A stretch of 64,000 nucleotides of DNA from Bin80 sp965209015 (GTDB lineage: Bacteria; Bacteroidota; Rhodothermia; Rhodothermales; Bin80), in NCBI GenBank assembly GCA_965209015.1, contig OZ242367.1, forward strand, positions 1,550,001 to 1,614,000. Direction: 5' to 3'. Shown one piece after another: positions 18,281-27,693 of the stretch. The notes beneath the pieces are model-generated. The model was not told where the DNA came from. It worked only from the letters and a program-made list of their open reading frames with translations, and did no database searches. The translations under genes were made by a program, and so were the position numbers. The number at the start of each line of letters is the position of its first letter. Position 1 is the first letter of the stretch.

Positions 18281-18424
18281 GGTTAGTATAGTAGAATTGT
18301 TTTAGTTAGGTGGGCGCTTTCAATAGGCGCTGTAATTTTCCAGACGAAATGCAAACAGAGTCTTGCAATGTATCAAGTCTGATAGAAAAGCTTGTGGAAA
18401 ATCCACATCCGTAGAGTGGCAGAA

Positions 18425-21400
18425 TCAGTCAATTACATAGCTGATCCCTATTCCAATGGTTCGGGATCTTGAATAAGAGATATAGTCGTAGATCCGGTCT
18501 TTGAAGGTCTGAATTTGACGTACATCAGATTTCAGCAAATTTTTCGCCGTAATCTTCAATCGTAAATTCATGGGTAAATCTTGCGAGATCGTTACGTCCA
18601 AATCATTTCTGGCCTTCTCAAAAACATCCGGTGTCGCTCCCTCGGTAACAGAGAGGAGACGATCCCCGAAAACAGTGTAGTAAATTCCAATTACAGTTCC
18701 CTGATTGTAGTTTTCGTAGCTAGTACTGAGATTTAGCAAGAAAGGAGACTGTCCTTCAAGAGAACGAGCGGTACTTGCATTCGGGTCGGAGGCACGAATG
18801 ATGACCATTTCTTTTTCGGGAATATCAACTTGGGAACGTACCAAAGAGAAATTTCCACCAATGGATAAGTGCTTAAGGATTGGCAGTTCAGTCCAAGAAT
18901 TCAGCCGGTGCCGAGTTTCAAACTCGGCACCGAATACGCGGGCATGGCCTACATTCTGGAACGAAACGAAGCGACCCTCGCCAACAGTACGTAAGACGCG
19001 TTCAATCGGATTTTTAAAATCTTTATAAAATGCACTAACGGCCAGAATCTCGCCTGCTCGGGCAAACATTTCCCATCGAAAATCATAGTTAGTGATCAGG
19101 GTACGGTTCAGTAGGGGGTTACCTTCTTGAATATCTCCTCCAACAAAATTAAAGCTTTGAAAGGGGGCCAGTTCTCGATAGGTGGGGCGTGCAAGAGTTC
19201 TTGTGGTCGCGATCCGAAGGTTCATGTCCTCAGTAACCGCATAAATGACGTTCACAGATGGAAGCCAGTCTTGCGTATCCAATACCCCCAACCGTATAGA
19301 ATCAGGTAGCGACTGATCAAAGCTTTCAGTAAGTATATTAGTTGATTCAAGTCTGGCACCTCCAATAACTTTCAACTTACGTGTGAGAGGTAGTTCAACC
19401 ATCAGGTATCCGGCTGAGATGTCTCGGGTCGCATCGTAGTTGGATCGAGGCGGAGAATTCTCTTGGATGTAGAGGCCGGCGTTATAGGCGATAATATCTC
19501 CCCGCTGAAGCGTGTCTAGCACGCCTAAGTTCTCATTGGAGAAATAGTGCTCAATATCCCCTTCAAAATTTCGATAATCAATCTCCCTACCTTCATGATA
19601 TTCAAACCGCCGTTGACGAAACTCTCGTTCAGAAAAATCATAACGTCCTCCAAACTTCACTCGGGCAGCTAAGCCTGCCCATTGTCGAAATGGAACCGTG
19701 ATATCCAGAACTGCACCGCGGCTATCTTCAACAAGATTACGGAAGTAGCGCTGTGGGGGAGGGGCATTGCCACCTCCCAGAGAATAGGTGGTATCAATAC
19801 CTGCAGATCCTTCTCGAATATTTTGAGTACCTGAAAAAAACCGAAGATCTGGTTCCTCCTGAGAGTTACTGGCTAATGATGCCTTCCACTCAATTAGAGC
19901 AGGTCGGAGTGCGTGCTCACCTCTTAACTGAAGGCTAGCTAGCGCACGCTCTTGATAGCCCAGGGTGCTAGTCACAAATGTTGTGCCTCTGGTCTGGTCA
20001 CGAAAGCCTCCCAACATGGTAGATTGGCTCGTACCGCTTTGAGTCCGAAGAGCAGTAGCGACAATCTCATGATTGTCAAAGGGCTGGAAGGCGAGGGTGG
20101 CTGATGCTCCCCAATTAATTTCATCACTACCTCTAACGTTGGCAAAAGAGGGGACTTCCTTAGGATCTGCCTTGGTAATTATATCAAGATCGGGATTCGG
20201 GCCGAAGTAGGTCGTGCTAAACAGATTCTCAGTTGAAGCTACATCTCCTCCGACGAGTCTCCACTGACTGAATACGCCATCATCGTAATAGCTGTAACTC
20301 CTACCATAGGTAAGACTCCCAGTGATTCCAAGGGGCCTTCCAAATAGATCAAGTTTTGTACCTGAGGCAGCAGAAAAACTGTGATTTACGGGCGTAGAAA
20401 TCTGAGAGGGAGTCATGATACTATTGAATGCTTGAGCAAAAGCATTCAACGAATCAGCACGATTTGTGCGGATTTCGTTCGTAACACCTCTTCGTAGATC
20501 ACGTAGGTCTGATTCTCTGGGGAGTTGCTCTTCAGGATCTTTGCTATCAAGGGTATGGTGTAGCGCACGAAATCCATTATCATAACCGAGCCAATCCGTA
20601 CTACTCCCTTTGTAAGACAGGAAGTGATCAATCCCGCTGGATTGGTCGTCATACGTTATAGATGCAGACAGTTGAAGAGTGAATGACTCTGGAAAAGATT
20701 TCGTTGCCACATCTACCAGTCCACCACTAAAATCCCCCGGCTTGTCTGGGGTAAAGGTTTTAAGGGTGACAATATTGTCTAGGAGTGCTGCGGGAAAAAG
20801 ATCCAGTTGAAATGCTTTACGATCTGGATCAGCACTAGGTAATGTAGATCCGTTCAGGGTCGTGCTTGCATAGCGATCTCCCAGTCCGCGAATATAAACA
20901 TATCGACCTCCCAAGACAGAGGCTCCGGTAACTTTGCTCATTGCAGCAGCAGCATCACCCGAGCCAGATCGATTAATAGACTCCGAACTGATAGCATCAC
21001 TGACAGCAATGGACCTCGCACGTTCACGCAGGAGTCCAGCTTCTGAGCCTTTAATTGCCTCCGCAGAAATCACCACTTCACCATAAGAGAGTGCTTCAGA
21101 AAGAAGTTCTATCTCCAACCGAGTGATTTCTCCGGCGACTACGACCACATTCTCTACGGTAACGGTTGAGAAACCTAAGTAAGCAAACTTGAGTGAGTAC
21201 GTTCCAGGTTCAGCCTCAAATTCATATCTTCCGTTCAGATCTGTGGCATCTCCAATTGTTGATCCGTCAATTGAGGCAGTTGCACCAATAAGTGTTTCAC
21301 CATTTTCACTATCAACGATTAACCCAGAGATCGTACCCATTTGAGCACTAGCCTGAGAAGAGAATAAAAGAAGGAAGAGAAGGAAGCTAATCAGACGAAA

Positions 21401-21436
21401 GTAACCGCGAAGGAGCATTACAGTTTTCGGGGGCAT
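18425..21436 (-). CDS. TonB-dependent receptor with CarboxypepD_reg-like N-terminus
   Basis: A 1003-residue outer-membrane receptor. Signal peptide near residues 7-31 (LLRGYFRLISFLLFLLLFSS), then a carboxypeptidase-regulatory-like domain at about 35-120 (ISGLIVDSENGETLIGATAS), a plug at about 140-260 (VYIRGLGDRYASTTLNGSTL, DVATKSF) and a beta barrel to the C-terminal TIGIGISYVID. The frame starts at 21436; Met7 (21418) is also plausible. No SusD partner is present; instead a T9SS secreted protein follows. Upstream on its own strand lies a direct repeat resembling a Pho box. Receptors with this plug type occur in Bacteroidota phosphate and metal scavenging; substrate not determined. Confidence 0.87.
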   Translation of the reverse strand: MPPKTVMLLRGYFRLISFLLFLLLFSSQASAQMGTISGLIVDSENGETLIGATASIDGSTIGDATDLNGRYEFEAEPGTYSLKFAYLGFSTVTVENVVVVAGEITRLEIELLSEALSYGEVVISAEAIKGSEAGLLRERARSIAVSDAISSESINRSGSGDAAAAMSKVTGASVLGGRYVYIRGLGDRYASTTLNGSTLPSADPDRKAFQLDLFPAALLDNIVTLKTFTPDKPGDFSGGLVDVATKSFPESFTLQLSASITYDDQSSGIDHFLSYKGSSTDWLGYDNGFRALHHTLDSKDPEEQLPRESDLRDLRRGVTNEIRTNRADSLNAFAQAFNSIMTPSQISTPVNHSFSAASGTKLDLFGRPLGITGSLTYGRSYSYYDDGVFSQWRLVGGDVASTENLFSTTYFGPNPDLDIITKADPKEVPSFANVRGSDEINWGASATLAFQPFDNHEIVATALRTQSGTSQSTMLGGFRDQTRGTTFVTSTLGYQERALASLQLRGEHALRPALIEWKASLASNSQEEPDLRFFSGTQNIREGSAGIDTTYSLGGGNAPPPQRYFRNLVEDSRGAVLDITVPFRQWAGLAARVKFGGRYDFSEREFRQRRFEYHEGREIDYRNFEGDIEHYFSNENLGVLDTLQRGDIIAYNAGLYIQENSPPRSNYDATRDISAGYLMVELPLTRKLKVIGGARLESTNILTESFDQSLPDSIRLGVLDTQDWLPSVNVIYAVTEDMNLRIATTRTLARPTYRELAPFQSFNFVGGDIQEGNPLLNRTLITNYDFRWEMFARAGEILAVSAFYKDFKNPIERVLRTVGEGRFVSFQNVGHARVFGAEFETRHRLNSWTELPILKHLSIGGNFSLVRSQVDIPEKEMVIIRASDPNASTARSLEGQSPFLLNLSTSYENYNQGTVIGIYYTVFGDRLLSVTEGATPDVFEKARNDLDVTISQDLPMNLRLKITAKNLLKSDVRQIQTFKDRIYDYISYSRSRTIGIGISYVID

Positions 21437-21483
21437 AGAGTGCTGAAATTAGTTTAACTTTTAACTCATGAAACGCAAGTGGA

Positions 21484-21500
21484 TGTTAACTGTATGTTAA
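21484..21500 (-). promoter_or_regulatory. Direct repeat TTAACA-N5-TTAACA, Pho-box-like operator
   Basis: On the minus strand two TTAACA hexamers stand 11 bp apart (21484-21489 and 21495-21500), 48 nt before the TonB receptor start. This is the layout and sequence of the Bacillus PhoP box (TT(A/T/C)ACA with about 5-nt spacers) and the 11-bp repeat of PhoB/OmpR-type regulators in general. Near ppk1 and a phosphate cotransporter, a phosphate-starvation switch is likely but unproven. Confidence 0.5.
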
Positions 21501-21508
21501 TCATAGTA

Positions 21509-21516
21509 TAAATTTG
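21509..21516 (+). promoter_or_regulatory. TAnnTTTG -7 box upstream of ppk1
   Basis: TAAATTTG matches the Bacteroidota sigma-ABfr -7 box (TAnnTTTG), 89 nt before the ppk1 start. No clear -33 TTG is found at the usual distance; the Pho-box-like repeat occupies that place, as expected for an activator-dependent promoter. Confidence 0.45.
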
Positions 21517-21604
21517 TGTGATCAATACTGTCGTTCAATTCACTGTATAGAAACATCCATACATAGAGTATTTTCCCCTTTGAAAAGTCAGATAGGTTAT
21601 AGGT

Positions 21605-23767
21605 ATGAGTAATAAACTTCCCACCAATTCTTCTTCAGTTGATGGGATCGATCTGAGGGATTATTCGCTGTATAATAACAGGGAATTAAGCATGTTGGAT
21701 TTTCAGTACCGGGTATTTGAGGAAGCGCAAGATGAAGACAATCCACTGCTGGAGCGCTTAAAATTTCTCTCTATTGTCGGTTCAAATTTGGATGAATTCT
21801 ACATGGTTCGTATTGGTGGGCTTAAGAAGCAGGTTGCAAGCAGTGTCACAGACCTCTCAATTGATGGGCAAACTCCAACCGAGCTACTTCTCGCTGTCAG
21901 AGAGGGTGCTCACTCACTAATGCAGAAGGCTCATCAGTATCTTCTTTCAACTATAATTCCTGAATTAGCAGAAAAAGGCATCAATATCTTTCACTACTCG
22001 CAATTAACGGAGAATCAAAAGGAAGAGGCTACAAAAAATTATAAAGAGACGTTTTTCCCTGTCTTGACTCCACTTGCAGTTGATCCGTCCCACCCTTTCC
22101 CACACATTTCAAATTTGAGTCTGAATCTAGCTGTCACAGTAAAGGATGAGCTTGGGGGCGAGCGTTTTGCACGAGTCAAGGTTCCCAGGCCGATTGATCG
22201 TCTCATGTCCGTGATTTCAAAGCCCTGGACGATCAAGATAGGTGGAAGTACTAGAAAAGTTTATTCATTTGTTTGGATGGAAGAGGTAATTGCAGCGAAT
22301 TTACAATCCTTATTTCCGGGCATGGAAGTGGAAGCGGTATACCCATTCAGGGTTACCCGCAATGCCGACATGACTATTCAAGAGCTAGAGGCAGATGATC
22401 TTTTGGAAACGATGGAGCAGGGGGTGCGTCAACGCCGCCTAGGGTCTGTCCTAAGATTAACTGTTAATGCAGATATGCCAGATCAGGTACTCCGGCTCCT
22501 ACTTGAAAATATGGGTGCTGAAGAGGAAGATGTCGTGGTGGTTGATGGCCCCTTGGGTCTTGAAAGCCTGATGTATGTTGTATCAAGAATTGATCGGTTT
22601 GATCTGAAGTATTCGCCATTTAGACCATTCACGCCTTTGAGATTGAAATCCGAAACGCGTGATGGAGATTTTTTTAAGGCGGTGCGATCTCAGAATCACT
22701 TAGTTCATCACCCATATGATTCATTCTCTCCTGTGGTTGAATTTTTGGAAGCTGCGGCATCCGATCCTGGTGTACTTGCAATCAAAATGACACTCTACCG
22801 TGTGGGAAACCAGTCTCCGATTGTCAATGCTCTCATGAAAGCAAGAGAGAATGGTAAACAGGTTGCGGTATTGGTTGAATTGAAGGCTCGTTTTGATGAG
22901 GCGAGCAATATTGGCTGGGCACGTATGCTCGAGAGAGAAGGTGTCCATGTTATTTACGGTTTGATCGGACTGAAGACACATTCCAAGATTGCCTTAGTCA
23001 TTCGAAGAGAAGGAGGACACATACGCAGGTATGTGCATCTTTCCACAGGAAACTATAATAGTATCACCGCACATGTTTATGAGGACATAGGATTTTTTAC
23101 GGTAGACCCTAAAATCGGAGCAGATGCATCCGATCTTTTCAACTTCTTGACAGGTTACTCTGAAAAGCGAGATTATCGGAAGCTACTGGTGGCGCCTATC
23201 AATCTAAGAAAGCGATTTACCGAATTAATTAATCGTGAGATTGATCATCAGAAGGCCGGTCGGGAAACCCATCTAATCCTCAAGACCAATGCTCTGGTTG
23301 ATGAGAACATGATCCGTCTACTTTATCAGGCATCTCAGCAAGGAGTCCGCGTTGATCTGTTGGTGCGTGGGATTTGTTGCCTCAAACCTGGAGTCCCGGG
23401 GGTAAGCGATAATATTCGTGTGATCAGTGTTGTGAGTAGGTTCCTTGAACATAGCAGAATCTACTACTTTGCTAATGGAGGAAAGGAGGAAATCTATTTG
23501 GGAAGTGCTGATCTAATGCCTCGAAATCTGAATCGTCGGGTTGAGGTACTATTTCCAATTCAAGATAAACAGTATTTGCGTTATCTCCGAGACATTGTGT
23601 TGGAATCATATTTGTGTGATTCAGTCAAAGCAAGATATCTCGGCGCAGATGGGACATATGTTAGACCGGAACCAGTAGAGGGGAATCTGTCGGTACAAGA
23701 AAAACTGCTTAGCGTGCGCACAGAATGGGTTGAGGAAGAAAAAGAACACCCATGGGAGTTGTTTTGA
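21605..23767 (+). CDS. ppk1: Polyphosphate kinase 1
   Basis: Builds polyphosphate from ATP, reversibly. 720 residues, the normal PPK1 length. N domain with NRELSMLDFQYRVFEEA at about 24-40 and SNLDEFYMVRI. The autophosphorylated His is H478 in YVHLSTGNYN, and the second conserved His is H616 in EHSRIYYF. YLGSADLMPRNLNRRVE is the C-terminal signature. It lies divergent from the TonB receptor with a shared 168-nt control region. Cytosolic, membrane-peripheral in many bacteria. Confidence 0.95.
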   Translation: MSNKLPTNSSSVDGIDLRDYSLYNNRELSMLDFQYRVFEEAQDEDNPLLERLKFLSIVGSNLDEFYMVRIGGLKKQVASSVTDLSIDGQTPTELLLAVREGAHSLMQKAHQYLLSTIIPELAEKGINIFHYSQLTENQKEEATKNYKETFFPVLTPLAVDPSHPFPHISNLSLNLAVTVKDELGGERFARVKVPRPIDRLMSVISKPWTIKIGGSTRKVYSFVWMEEVIAANLQSLFPGMEVEAVYPFRVTRNADMTIQELEADDLLETMEQGVRQRRLGSVLRLTVNADMPDQVLRLLLENMGAEEEDVVVVDGPLGLESLMYVVSRIDRFDLKYSPFRPFTPLRLKSETRDGDFFKAVRSQNHLVHHPYDSFSPVVEFLEAAASDPGVLAIKMTLYRVGNQSPIVNALMKARENGKQVAVLVELKARFDEASNIGWARMLEREGVHVIYGLIGLKTHSKIALVIRREGGHIRRYVHLSTGNYNSITAHVYEDIGFFTVDPKIGADASDLFNFLTGYSEKRDYRKLLVAPINLRKRFTELINREIDHQKAGRETHLILKTNALVDENMIRLLYQASQQGVRVDLLVRGICCLKPGVPGVSDNIRVISVVSRFLEHSRIYYFANGGKEEIYLGSADLMPRNLNRRVEVLFPIQDKQYLRYLRDIVLESYLCDSVKARYLGADGTYVRPEPVEGNLSVQEKLLSVRTEWVEEEKEHPWELF

Positions 23768-23820
23768 CAACTGCCATTTAGCTCACGCAATTCAGCCAAA
23801 GATTAAGAAGGAATAACTGT

Positions 23821-24450
23821 TTAAGGGAAAAGTAGGTGCGTGTCCCAATCTCCAGAAGGTTGCCTTGTAAAAACGAGTCGTTCATGCAAACGACTCTCTC
23901 TACCCTGCCAGAATTCTATTCTCTCTGGAATTACCCGAAACCCTCCCCAGTGCGGGGGGAGTGGGATTTCCTCACCTGAATTAATTTGTTCGTAGTGAGA
24001 GACTCTCTTTTCAAGCACCGAACGATTCTCTAATCTTTGACTTTGATGAGAAGCCCATGCCCCGATTCGGCTCCCTCGTGGGCGAGAATTATAATAGGCT
24101 TTGCTTTCCTCGCTACTGATTCGCTCAACCTGCCCCTCAACTCTAATTTGTCGTTCAAGAGTAGCCCAGTGAAGAACTAAAGCTGCTCTAGGATTCAATT
24201 CTAATTCGCCTCCTTTCCGGCTCTGATAATTTGTGAAGAATACAAAACCCTCTTGACTAATTTCCTTGAGAAGTACAATTCTTGCACTCGGTACTCCATC
24301 GGTTGAGGCGGTAGCGAGTGTCATAGCTTCGGGCAGGCAAATTTTCGCATCTCGTGCAAAGGTAAACCACTCCTCAAACTGAACGATTGGGTCCCGATCG
24401 GGAGATGCACCGGGCAATTCTTGGGTAGTATTTTGTTTGGGAGGACTCAT
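23821..24450 (-). CDS. pdxH: Pyridoxamine 5'-phosphate oxidase
   Basis: FMN enzyme that makes pyridoxal phosphate from pyridoxine or pyridoxamine phosphate. 209 residues. Motifs: PSARIVLLKEIS, FFTNYQSRKGGEL (FMN phosphate binding), AALVLHWATLERQIRVEG, SRPRGSRIGAWASHQSQ, and the C-terminal FWQGRESRLHERL. Convergent with ppk1, with 53 nt between the stops. Likely single-gene unit. Confidence 0.94.
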   Translation of the reverse strand: MSPPKQNTTQELPGASPDRDPIVQFEEWFTFARDAKICLPEAMTLATASTDGVPSARIVLLKEISQEGFVFFTNYQSRKGGELELNPRAALVLHWATLERQIRVEGQVERISSEESKAYYNSRPRGSRIGAWASHQSQRLENRSVLEKRVSHYEQINSGEEIPLPPHWGGFRVIPERIEFWQGRESRLHERLVFTRQPSGDWDTHLLFP

Positions 24451-24643
24451 GTATTCTGACAGTTAGTGTATGGACGAAATCAAATTCAGAGGATCATTTT
24501 TTAAAGATGAGGTCCCTTTGATTCTAAAAAACGGGTTATACGGATCAAACTTTGCTCCTCCATGCAGAGGCAATCAGTAAGATTATTAGATACATATTTA
24601 ACTCAAAATAGGTATCGTGGTGCTTTCTTAACCGCAACTAATC
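24451..24643. other. Intergenic stretch, first part of a 438-nt gap
   Basis: Between pdxH and ppk2 (both minus). Nothing recognisable here except the short frame that follows at 24644-24760; the remaining 24761-24888 is AT-rich and blank. Confidence 0.35.
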
Positions 24644-24760
24644 ATGATGATAAAATTCTGGAGAACTCTGTTGGGAATTGTCACGGGTTATTTTGCAACG
24701 GTGTACTACTACGTCGTCTATTTGGGTGGCTCAGTTAGTCGGAATATGTATTCAGAATAG
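24644..24760 (+). CDS. Possible 38-residue membrane protein or gene fragment
   Basis: Reads MMIKFWRTLLGIVTGYFA followed by a Tyr/Val-rich hydrophobic run and ends YSE-stop. One membrane helix would span residues 8-28. It looks like the first helix of a larger small-membrane-protein family cut short. The last third, GGTGGCTCAG...CGGAAT, resembles a single IS21-type terminal unit like those at 1897-1988, which may explain the truncation. Coding status is uncertain. Confidence 0.3.
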   Translation: MMIKFWRTLLGIVTGYFATVYYYVVYLGGSVSRNMYSE

Positions 24761-24888
24761 TGCACAACCTTATTCACTGAGTTCATAAAATAATAGTGTC
24801 TCTTTTGTACTTAGATCATTATGAAGATCAGCAAACATAATTTCTATACTCCCGTTTTTTACGTAAGGAAATCTTCAAGACGGATATC

Positions 24889-25704
24889 TCAGCATCTATC
24901 CGTCTCATTGAACTGATCTGGCACGATCCGTTGTGTGTCTTTGGCAGGGCGGACATAATCTTGTCTTATTTGCAACGGAGGTAGCGTTACTTCTGCAGGT
25001 TCGATCCGTTCATAAGAAATCTGAGAGAGGAGATGGTGAATACAGTTTAGTCGTGCGCGGCGTTTATCATTTGCCTCAATCACCCACCATGGAGAATCTG
25101 GAAGATCTGTATTCAAAAACATCTGATCTTTTGCTCTGGAGTAATCCACCCACCGAGCTCTTGATTCAAGATCCATAGGGCTGATCTTCCACCTTCGTGT
25201 AGGATCTTCAATTCGGCGACGAAATCTTCGCTCCTGTTCCTCGGCGCTCACAGAAAACCAGTATTTTATGAGTGTCGTCCCGCTATGAATCAGCATACGT
25301 TCAAACATTGGGCATTGCCGAAGAAACTCCCAGTATTCTTCTTCGGAACAGTACCCCATAACGCGTTCAACGCCGGCGCGATTGTACCAACTACGGTCAA
25401 AAAGTACCATTTCACCGCCGGTGGGTAAGTGAGCTACATATCTTTGGAAATACCACTGTGTTGATTCACGTTCGGTTGGCTTTGATAATGCAATTACGCG
25501 GCAGATCCGTGGATTAAGTGGTTCCAAGATCCGTTTGATGGTTCCACCTTTGCCAGCTGCATCTCTTCCCTCAAAGAGCACAACAATACGCTTCTTCTGG
25601 ATTCGAATATAGCGCTGTAATCGGGCGAGCCGAATATGTAGCCTTGCCAGTTCAGCTTCGTAAAACTTTCGTGATAGTTTCCCATCTGGACGTAGCATCT
25701 GCAT
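24889..25704 (-). CDS. ppk2: Polyphosphate kinase 2 (PPK2 family)
   Basis: Transfers phosphate between polyphosphate and nucleotides. 271 residues, single-domain class. Walker A is FEGRDAAGKGG near residues 44-54, Walker B-type VLFDRSWYNRAGVE near 98-111, and lid residues lie in RRFRRRIEDPTRRWKISPMD. The single-domain form usually phosphorylates NDP or NMP with polyP. Together with ppk1 it gives both synthesis and use of polyphosphate. Confidence 0.92.
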   Translation of the reverse strand: MQMLRPDGKLSRKFYEAELARLHIRLARLQRYIRIQKKRIVVLFEGRDAAGKGGTIKRILEPLNPRICRVIALSKPTERESTQWYFQRYVAHLPTGGEMVLFDRSWYNRAGVERVMGYCSEEEYWEFLRQCPMFERMLIHSGTTLIKYWFSVSAEEQERRFRRRIEDPTRRWKISPMDLESRARWVDYSRAKDQMFLNTDLPDSPWWVIEANDKRRARLNCIHHLLSQISYERIEPAEVTLPPLQIRQDYVRPAKDTQRIVPDQFNETDRC

Positions 25705-26114
25705 GATTCTATGTTAGACCGTTAAGATGTTTGCAAATTCCCCAACTTCTATTCTTGAATTTGAAGGAAATTGATTAGTTATATCTATATGATCCGAGGG
25801 GAAGAGGTACTTCATGTTGGTATTTAGTGAATGAAAAAGATCCAGTTTATTGAGTGAGGCAGAACAACCTCATTACTACTAAGGCCAAGAAGTCTGAGTT
25901 TTCGCGGGGAATTCCATAAGTTAAGGTTCTTCAGTAATTCGGTAATATCAATCTATCTCTCAAATATCTCTTGACACTGTGCATTGCGATACAAGGGTGG
26001 ACACCAGAGAGGCAAGGCCTACTAATGAAACGATCATCAACTGGATTTCGGGGTTTCATAATAAACAGTGTTATCAACTGTCTGAATCTGTCACAGAAAT
26101 CCCCTTCTAAGTAG
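25705..26114. other. Intergenic stretch, 410 nt
   Basis: Divergent control region between ppk2 (-) and the CoA-binding protein (+). A TTGACA at 25971-25976 resembles a -35 box, but no matching -10 is clear. I see no gene or RNA. Confidence 0.35.
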
Positions 26115-26540
26115 ATGACAAAATATCAGGATCCGAAAGTAGTTCAGCATATCCTCAATTCTTCCAGAACAATAGCAATTGTTGGCCTGTCCACGAATCA
26201 TCAGAAAGCCAGTCATATAGTGGCAAGATTTTTACAAAAAAAAGGATTCAAAATCATTCCGGTTCATCCAAAGGCTGATTGGCTATTAGGTGAGAAAGTA
26301 TACAAAAAGGTGACGGATATCAGGGAGCCAGTTGATATTGTAAATGTTTTTCGGCCATCTCATGAAGGTCCTGAGTACGCGAAACAGGCCGTACAAATCG
26401 GTGCCAAAACACTCTGGTTACAACTCAATCTATTCAGTGAAGAAGCAGCTACAATTGCTCATGATTCGGGATTGAATGTAATCATGAATCTATGCATCAA
26501 GATAGAGCATAGCCGTTTGCATCAGAGCCCCAATGCTTGA
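26115..26540 (+). CDS. CoA-binding protein (YccU family)
   Basis: A 141-residue single Rossmann-fold CoA-binding domain. IAIVGLSTNHQKASHIVARFL at about 16-36 binds the nucleotide, and GFKIIPVHP and VDIVNVFRPS follow the family pattern. Such stand-alone domains resemble the N-terminus of succinyl-CoA synthetase alpha; their role is unclear. Confidence 0.88.
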   Translation: MTKYQDPKVVQHILNSSRTIAIVGLSTNHQKASHIVARFLQKKGFKIIPVHPKADWLLGEKVYKKVTDIREPVDIVNVFRPSHEGPEYAKQAVQIGAKTLWLQLNLFSEEAATIAHDSGLNVIMNLCIKIEHSRLHQSPNA

Positions 26541-26709
26541 GACTTCTGGCAAATTTTCGAAAACTCTCCGTCAGAAATTGGTTCAGAAATCTCTCACAGT
26601 ATGTCAACTTCCGAAAGTGACCGCTCTACAAGGGATCCGAAGGAAAGACCAAAACGATGATCCGGACGACCTTGTTGACTGGTCCCGTAGACGAAGAGGC
26701 TTCTTGATG

Positions 26710-27693
26710 TTACTCTTGAGGGATCTTGAATCGAGGTGAAACAAGCGAATCGTCTTCAAAGGTAGATGTAATCTGCACAATTCGTGAAAGATCAGGACTG
26801 TAAACTGTGACAGTCTTTTCTGCATACTTACACTTCTTAGGAACGATCGTTGGATGGTCCACGACGTCCATGACATCCACATTGATTGCTTCCAGAGACT
26901 CAGGATAGCGAAGTTGACCGTAGGGTACAGAACTGGATAATACCACTTGTCCCCCCGTCGTTGCAATCACGATTTCTTCAATTGGAGTGGTTTGGGCAAT
27001 TCGCAGCAGATGATGATTTGTTCTTTCAACGGACCATCCTGCGGATTCGGTGACAGTTAAGAGGGAATCAATTAGTCCAGCCTGCACAACCATCTGCTTA
27101 GTAAGGATGGCATCAAAGACAGAACGGACTTCCGCTACACGAGAGGTGAATCGGGATGAAAGTAATTCAATTTCACCGAATGCGGCAAGAGCCGCGGTCA
27201 TCACAGGTGAAGCATAACTATTGTTTAGCAGTCCCTGTTCCTCAAATGCAAGTGCATTACCAACCTGAACGATGCGAGGCTTATCAATACCACTCACTCC
27301 AACATACTTGAATATATCCCAGTCAATCTCGCGAGTCTGAGCGGCTTGAGTAATACATTCATCACTATCAATGCTGGCAGAAAGCAACGGGTAAAATGCA
27401 GATGCTTGAGGTTGAGCATCAGAGTCTGTGGTAAATCTGAATTGAATCGGTTTGCCATGGTCATCTCGAACAGTTGTAAGGTACACAACGCCCTCCGAGT
27501 CCGTAACCCACAACTCGTCCAGAACAGTCTTTTTTCGGATGGTATCAAAAATGGAGATGATTTCTGAGGGAGAAAGCCCATGTTCTTCTGCGGCAGCTAC
27601 CAGGTGAGCCGCAATTCGAGCCTGCCCGGTCATCTGTTCATCAAGTAAAGAATCAACACCTTTGGCAATTACAGAGAGTGAAAGCTGACTCAT
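26710..27693 (-). CDS. Unrecognised protein with two sensor-like (Cache/PAS-type) repeats
   Basis: 327 residues, no signal peptide or membrane helix. Two similar halves: helix, then LDELWVTDSEGVVYLTT at about 57-73 and helix, then IEEIVIATTGGQVVLSSS at about 236-253. Each half begins with a long helix ending in AEEHGLS or TESAGWS before the strand motif. This is how Cache or PAS ligand-sensing domains look in chemotaxis receptors and kinases, but no output domain follows. It may be a soluble sensor subunit, or a remnant of a longer receptor. Function unknown. Confidence 0.65.
   Translation of the reverse strand: MSQLSLSVIAKGVDSLLDEQMTGQARIAAHLVAAAEEHGLSPSEIISIFDTIRKKTVLDELWVTDSEGVVYLTTVRDDHGKPIQFRFTTDSDAQPQASAFYPLLSASIDSDECITQAAQTREIDWDIFKYVGVSGIDKPRIVQVGNALAFEEQGLLNNSYASPVMTAALAAFGEIELLSSRFTSRVAEVRSVFDAILTKQMVVQAGLIDSLLTVTESAGWSVERTNHHLLRIAQTTPIEEIVIATTGGQVVLSSSVPYGQLRYPESLEAINVDVMDVVDHPTIVPKKCKYAEKTVTVYSPDLSRIVQITSTFEDDSLVSPRFKIPQE

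Noticed and set aside
18311..18331. GGCGCT repeated twice upstream of the T9SS gene
   Set aside because: Short direct repeat with no matching site near related genes.
26533..26739. 68-codon frame starting in the end of the CoA-binding gene
   Set aside because: Highly basic, no motif, runs into the opposite gene; possibly a gene remnant but not supportable.
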